A stretch of DNA of 64,000 bases from NCBI GenBank assembly GCA_030431515.1, contig JAUIIX010000009.1, positions 27,047-91,046 of the forward strand, in the 5' to 3' direction. The stretch is from a bacterium. Lineage in GTDB: Bacteria; Bacteroidota; Ignavibacteria; Kapaibacteriales; UBA2268. A model generated the notes under the pieces. That model did no database searches. It was given only the letters and a program-made list of their open reading frames with translations, and was not told the origin of the DNA. The position numbers and the translations under genes are program-made. Every line of letters starts with the position of its first letter. Position 1 is the first letter of the stretch. Below are positions 60,940 to 64,000 of the stretch, one piece after another.

Positions 60940-62016
60940 TTAAGATTCTTTATCAGATAATGCTAATTGTCCGCATGCAGCATCAATATCGCTACCAAAT
61001 GTATCTCTTACGGTTACAACACCACCATAGTTTCTAATTTGAGTATAAAATCTTTGAATTTCTTCTTTACTTGTAGCTTTTAATTCAGCTGCAATTCCTT
61101 CTGGCTTAGTAAAAGAAATATCATTAAATGGAATTAAATTAATTCGAGAAGGCACTCGTTTTGATATTTTCGCAAGACGTTTTGCATCGTCATCAGTGTC
61201 ATTCAAATTCTCAAATGGAATATACTCATAAGTAATAGGAAGATTCGTTTTTCTATAATAAAACTCAATAGCATCCATCAATTCAGAAATATTAGATTTC
61301 TGATTAAGTGGTACTATTTTATCTCTAACCCCATTAGTTGTAGCGTGTAATGATAATGCTAATTTAACTGGCTTTTCTAAATCTGCTAATTTATAGATTT
61401 TAGGTATAACCCCAGAAGTAGAAACAGTTATTTTCTTTCTTGCTATTTTAGGGAATTTCAAATCAGATAAGATTTTAATTGAATTGACTACATTTTTATA
61501 ATTCAGCATCGGCTCGCCCATACCCATATAAACAATGTTAGTTATTTTTTCACCAATTTCCTTTTCCACTTCTAAAACTTGAGAAACTATTTCGTGAGTT
61601 TCCAAATTCCTTTTCAAATCCATAGTTCCAGTTGCACAAAACTTACAATCTAAAGCACAGCCAATTTGACTTGAAACACAAAGTGTTGTGCGTTCCATTT
61701 TATCTTCATCATCATCACTAAACCAAGGCATATAAACTGCTTCTATTTTATTCCCATCTTGCAATGTAAATAAAAACTTAACAGATTTATCAATTGATAT
61801 AAACTTTTTAGTTTCTGTAAAAGAATTATACTCAAAATCTTCTTTAAGTTTAGTTTTAATATCTTGAGTAATTAACTTCATATCATCAAAAGAATTTGCT
61901 CCAGAAAAATAAATTTGCCTAAAAATTTGCTCCGCCCTAAATTTTGGAAATCCAGCTTCTTTGCAATACTCTTCCAATTCTTTAAATGTCAATGATTTTA
62001 TATAGTTTTTACTCAT
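60940..62016 (-). CDS. rlmN: 23S rRNA (adenine-2503-C2)-methyltransferase
   Basis: RlmN is a radical-SAM methyltransferase that methylates A2503 of 23S rRNA and A37 of some tRNAs. The cluster motif CALDCKFC (Cys120, 124, 127) is intact; Cys348 near the C-terminus is the likely methyl-carrying cysteine. The NIVYMGMGEPMLNY and LALSLHATTNGVRDKIVP segments are diagnostic. The 358-residue length is normal. A TAATTTTG box on the minus strand (62046-62053) lies before its start. Confidence 0.97.
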   Translation of the reverse strand: MSKNYIKSLTFKELEEYCKEAGFPKFRAEQIFRQIYFSGANSFDDMKLITQDIKTKLKEDFEYNSFTETKKFISIDKSVKFLFTLQDGNKIEAVYMPWFSDDDEDKMERTTLCVSSQIGCALDCKFCATGTMDLKRNLETHEIVSQVLEVEKEIGEKITNIVYMGMGEPMLNYKNVVNSIKILSDLKFPKIARKKITVSTSGVIPKIYKLADLEKPVKLALSLHATTNGVRDKIVPLNQKSNISELMDAIEFYYRKTNLPITYEYIPFENLNDTDDDAKRLAKISKRVPSRINLIPFNDISFTKPEGIAAELKATSKEEIQRFYTQIRNYGGVVTVRDTFGSDIDAACGQLALSDKES

Positions 62017-62045
62017 ATCTTGTAAATTTATTAAGAAATAAAATA

Positions 62046-62053
62046 CAAAATTA
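62046..62053 (-). promoter_or_regulatory. Candidate -7 box of rlmN
   Basis: TAATTTTG on the minus strand, about 30 bases before the rlmN start codon. Confidence 0.45.
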
Positions 62054-62328
62054 CCAATTTTATTTAAACTTATTTTATATCTTTTAATTTTCCTTAAATA
62101 TTAATAAATATTTATTAGTTATTTATACACAAAATTTCTTAAATTTTAATCTTAAATTAGTTTGAGTGAAAAAAATAAAAAAGATATAAAGTTTTAGATT
62201 TGTAAAATAATGGCGAAAGTACATTGTAAGGTTTAAAAATATCAATCAAATATAATCTGATTATATTTATAAGAAAAACTATTTGCTTTTAATTATATTA
62301 AATTTCTTAATTATTAAAAATATTTTAT
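62054..62328. other. AT-rich divergent spacer
   Basis: About 275 bases between divergent rlmN and the response regulator. It is poor in G and C and shows no repeat or gene. The right end contains the regulator's -7 box. Confidence 0.4.
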
Positions 62329-62336
62329 TAATTTTG
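62329..62336 (+). promoter_or_regulatory. Candidate -7 box of the OmpR-type regulator
   Basis: TAATTTTG on the plus strand, 33 bases before the TTG start. Confidence 0.5.
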
Positions 62337-62368
62337 TAATATTAATCAGTAATTTTACTTAGAATAAA

Positions 62369-63055
62369 TTGAAAATCTTATTAATTGAAGACGAAATAAG
62401 AGTCGCAGATTTCATTAAACAAGCCCTTGAAGCTGAAAATTTCACTATTGTAGTGGAAAATGAAGGTTTTAAAGCTTATCATAGAGCTTTAAAAGAGCAA
62501 TTTGATTTAATTTTACTTGATTTGATGCTTCCAGGAAAAGATGGTTTAAGCATACTTAGCGATCTTAGAGAAAACGAAATAAATACTCCAATATTAATAC
62601 TTACTGCTTTATCTGATGTAGATGATAAAGTAAAAGGTCTTAACTTAGGTGCAGACGATTACTTAGGTAAGCCTTTTAATTATCAAGAATTAATAGCTCG
62701 AGTTAAAGCAATTTTTAGAAGAAAAAAAATGAGTACAGTTGACGTATTTTTAGAATACGAAAACCTAAAACTTAATACAATTAAAAGATATGTACTTAAA
62801 AATGATTCAAAAATAGAACTTACAATTAAAGAATTTGAATTATTAGAATATATGATGAGAAATAAACATCAAGTTATCCCTCGTAAAACAATCACCGAAG
62901 AAGTTTGGAAAACAAAATCTGAAGGTGATACCAATTTAGTTGATGTTTATATTAAAAGAATTAGATCTAAAATCGGTAAATCTGTAAATAACAAACCAAT
63001 CATCCGTTCTGTTAGAGGAATTGGCTATAGTTTAGGTGAAGTAAATGCTGAATAA
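62369..63055 (+). CDS. OmpR-family response regulator
   Basis: The 228-residue protein has a receiver (phospho-acceptor Asp51 in LILLDLMLPGKDG, also Asp8 in IEDE) and a C-terminal winged helix (about 130-225, with LTIKEFELLEYMMRNKHQVIPRKTITEEVW and TNLVDVYIKRIRSKIG in pieces) of the OmpR/PhoB type. It starts at TTG 62369; no ATG lies upstream in frame within reason. There is no adjacent sensor kinase, so its partner is elsewhere. It overlaps the MazG-like gene by 11 bases. Confidence 0.94.
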   Translation: MKILLIEDEIRVADFIKQALEAENFTIVVENEGFKAYHRALKEQFDLILLDLMLPGKDGLSILSDLRENEINTPILILTALSDVDDKVKGLNLGADDYLGKPFNYQELIARVKAIFRRKKMSTVDVFLEYENLKLNTIKRYVLKNDSKIELTIKEFELLEYMMRNKHQVIPRKTITEEVWKTKSEGDTNLVDVYIKRIRSKIGKSVNNKPIIRSVRGIGYSLGEVNAE

Positions 63056-63383
63056 ATTAATTGAATTAACTGAAAATAATTTAAAAGATATACAAAAAGC
63101 ATTTGATGATTATCAGAATAATTATTTTACAGCTCGCAGTCCTGAATTTTTCTGTTTAGAATTGAACGGAGAAGCTGGTGAACTTGCTAACAACGAAAAA
63201 AAACAATGGAAAGGAAGAGAAATAGAGCATTCCGCTTTTGAAGATGAAGCTGCAGATGTTATGATAGCTCTTATGAATTATTCGAATGCTAGGAAAATTG
63301 ATTTAGCTGCAGCATTAACTCGAAAACTACAAAAAATTGAAAGTAAAAGAATTGAAATGTTAAAAGAAGGTAAGAATTTCTAA
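63045..63383 (+). CDS. MazG-like nucleotide pyrophosphohydrolase
   Basis: The 112-residue protein has the MazG-type core: LELNGEAGELANNEKKQWKG (ExxE metal ligands) and DEAADVMIALMNYSNARKIDL (ExxD). Such enzymes hydrolyse NTPs or dNTPs to monophosphates and pyrophosphate, but this small all-alpha subgroup has unknown substrates. It starts inside the OmpR gene and its stop overlaps the mreD start as TAATG. Confidence 0.88.
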   Translation: MLNKLIELTENNLKDIQKAFDDYQNNYFTARSPEFFCLELNGEAGELANNEKKQWKGREIEHSAFEDEAADVMIALMNYSNARKIDLAAALTRKLQKIESKRIEMLKEGKNF

Positions 63384-63910
63384 TGCAACATTTAAATAGA
63401 AGAGTTATATTTGATTCACTTTGGAAAAGAACAATTTTATATTTTGTTCTTTTTTTTGTTATTAGTATGGTTCAAATTTATTTTCTCGATATAATTAAAA
63501 TCCATTTTTACTTACCCGATTTTCTTATAATATTATTAGTATGGATTACACTTAGAGAAGGAGTTTATATAGGACTTATACTATCCTTTTTCGCAGGTGT
63601 TATTCATGATATGTATGCGTTAAATCCCCTTGGATTTACTGCCCTTAGTTCTGTATCTGCTTGTTTTGCATTAAAATACTTAAAGTCTAAAGATAATTAT
63701 AAAAAAGACTTAGAATCCCTTAGATTTGTTGTTTTTACCTTCATAGTTACGATGATTTCTACTTTTATTAAAGTGCTTCTTACTATGAATATATTTACAG
63801 AAAATATTGAGATTTACTTTATCCAACAAGTACTTGCTACTTCGGTATATACATCAATTTTTGCATTATTTCCAGTTGTAATTAAATTCAAACCTAAAGT
63901 TAACTACTGA
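63383..63910 (+). CDS. mreD: Rod shape-determining protein MreD
   Basis: This 175-residue protein has five or so membrane helices and the MreD pattern (YLPDFLIILLVWITLREGVYIGLILSFFAGVIHDMYALNPLGFTALS in pieces). MreD is part of the elongasome that guides lateral cell-wall growth. MreB and MreC are not in the window. It starts at a TAATG with the MazG-like gene, and plsY begins 2 bases after its stop. Confidence 0.9.
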   Translation: MQHLNRRVIFDSLWKRTILYFVLFFVISMVQIYFLDIIKIHFYLPDFLIILLVWITLREGVYIGLILSFFAGVIHDMYALNPLGFTALSSVSACFALKYLKSKDNYKKDLESLRFVVFTFIVTMISTFIKVLLTMNIFTENIEIYFIQQVLATSVYTSIFALFPVVIKFKPKVNY

Positions 63911-63911
63911 T

Positions 63912-64000
63912 ATGGAATATAATTTCACATATATAATGATTTCAGTTCTTTCCTATCTTGTAGGTTCAATACCATTTGCTTATATTTTACTTAAAGTATT
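63912..64000 (+). CDS. plsY: Glycerol-3-phosphate acyltransferase PlsY (5' fragment)
   Basis: I translated the right edge: ATG 63912 opens MEYNFTYIMISVLSYLVG followed by SIPFAYILLKV. The LSYLVGSIPFAY phrase matches the N-terminal helix of PlsY, which acylates glycerol-3-phosphate from acyl-phosphate in phospholipid synthesis. Only 29 codons are visible. It is 2 bases after mreD, so the operon continues beyond the window. Confidence 0.8.
   Translation, partial: MEYNFTYIMISVLSYLVGSIPFAYILLKV

Overview
The window is a strongly AT-rich bacterial chromosome segment from the Bacteroidota/Chlorobiota side of the FCB group. Pointers are a SusC/SusD outer-membrane pair, two proteins ending in type IX secretion (T9SS) sorting domains, split Bat (BatA/B/C/D-like) aerotolerance loci, type III glutamine synthetase, LptD, and -7 promoter boxes of the TAnnTTTG type. 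Several genes have clear Shine-Dalgarno sequences (AGGAG or GGAG), and TTG starts are frequent (trigger factor, lptD, an aminotransferase, an OmpR-type regulator). This fits a deep lineage such as Ignavibacteria or Kapabacteria better than typical Bacteroidia, but the sequence alone does not settle the taxon.

Layout. 1-3.7 kb: end of a DUF457 membrane hydrolase, a small GNAT protein, a 0.9 kb repeat-rich spacer and a two-lipoyl E2 acyltransferase. 4-15.6 kb: trigger factor, tRNA-Leu, an HpnE-like oxidoreductase, a leftward operon (apaG, DUF2461, BatD-like, batA, rluB), an outer-membrane protein, pckA, an aminotransferase and dapB. 15.7-29 kb: glutamine synthetase III, a DUF1801 protein, a methyltransferase, a methylcrotonyl-CoA carboxylase beta-like subunit, an exported cyclophilin, a hybrid receiver-kinase, rnhB-queD, a LolB-like lipoprotein plus lptD, and hpd. 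29-44.7 kb: a nine-PAS hybrid kinase, SusD/SusC, valS, an Ig-like membrane protein, batC and batB. 44.7-45.7 kb: a gene-poor spacer full of hairpin repeats. 45.7-64 kb: a T9SS cargo, a Y_Y_Y-type kinase, a MtnX-like phosphatase, an ECF sigma/anti-sigma pair, a FecR-like protein with two effectorless CHASE2 proteins, exoIII, a DUF4856 lipoprotein, cobalamin adenosyltransferase, gatC, rlmN, an OmpR-type regulator, a MazG-like enzyme, mreD and the start of plsY.

The metabolism suggests a heterotroph that uses amino acids: leucine and tyrosine breakdown steps, PEP carboxykinase for gluconeogenesis, 2-oxoacid dehydrogenase E2 and GSIII for nitrogen assimilation. The envelope share is large (LptD, SusCD, beta-barrels, T9SS substrates, Bat proteins, CHASE2/FecR).

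Three things stand out. First, an ECF sigma factor is followed by a membrane-spanning anti-sigma-like protein that ends in a T9SS sorting domain, so secretion status could feed back on transcription. Second, two tandem CHASE2 proteins have no cytoplasmic output domain and sit with a FecR/TPR protein. Third, a family of intergenic hairpins (ATTCW stem, GA/GA internal loop, GNA triloop) occurs as an ordered pair in three places, with compensatory changes between variants. No rRNA, CRISPR array, transposase or prophage was seen.
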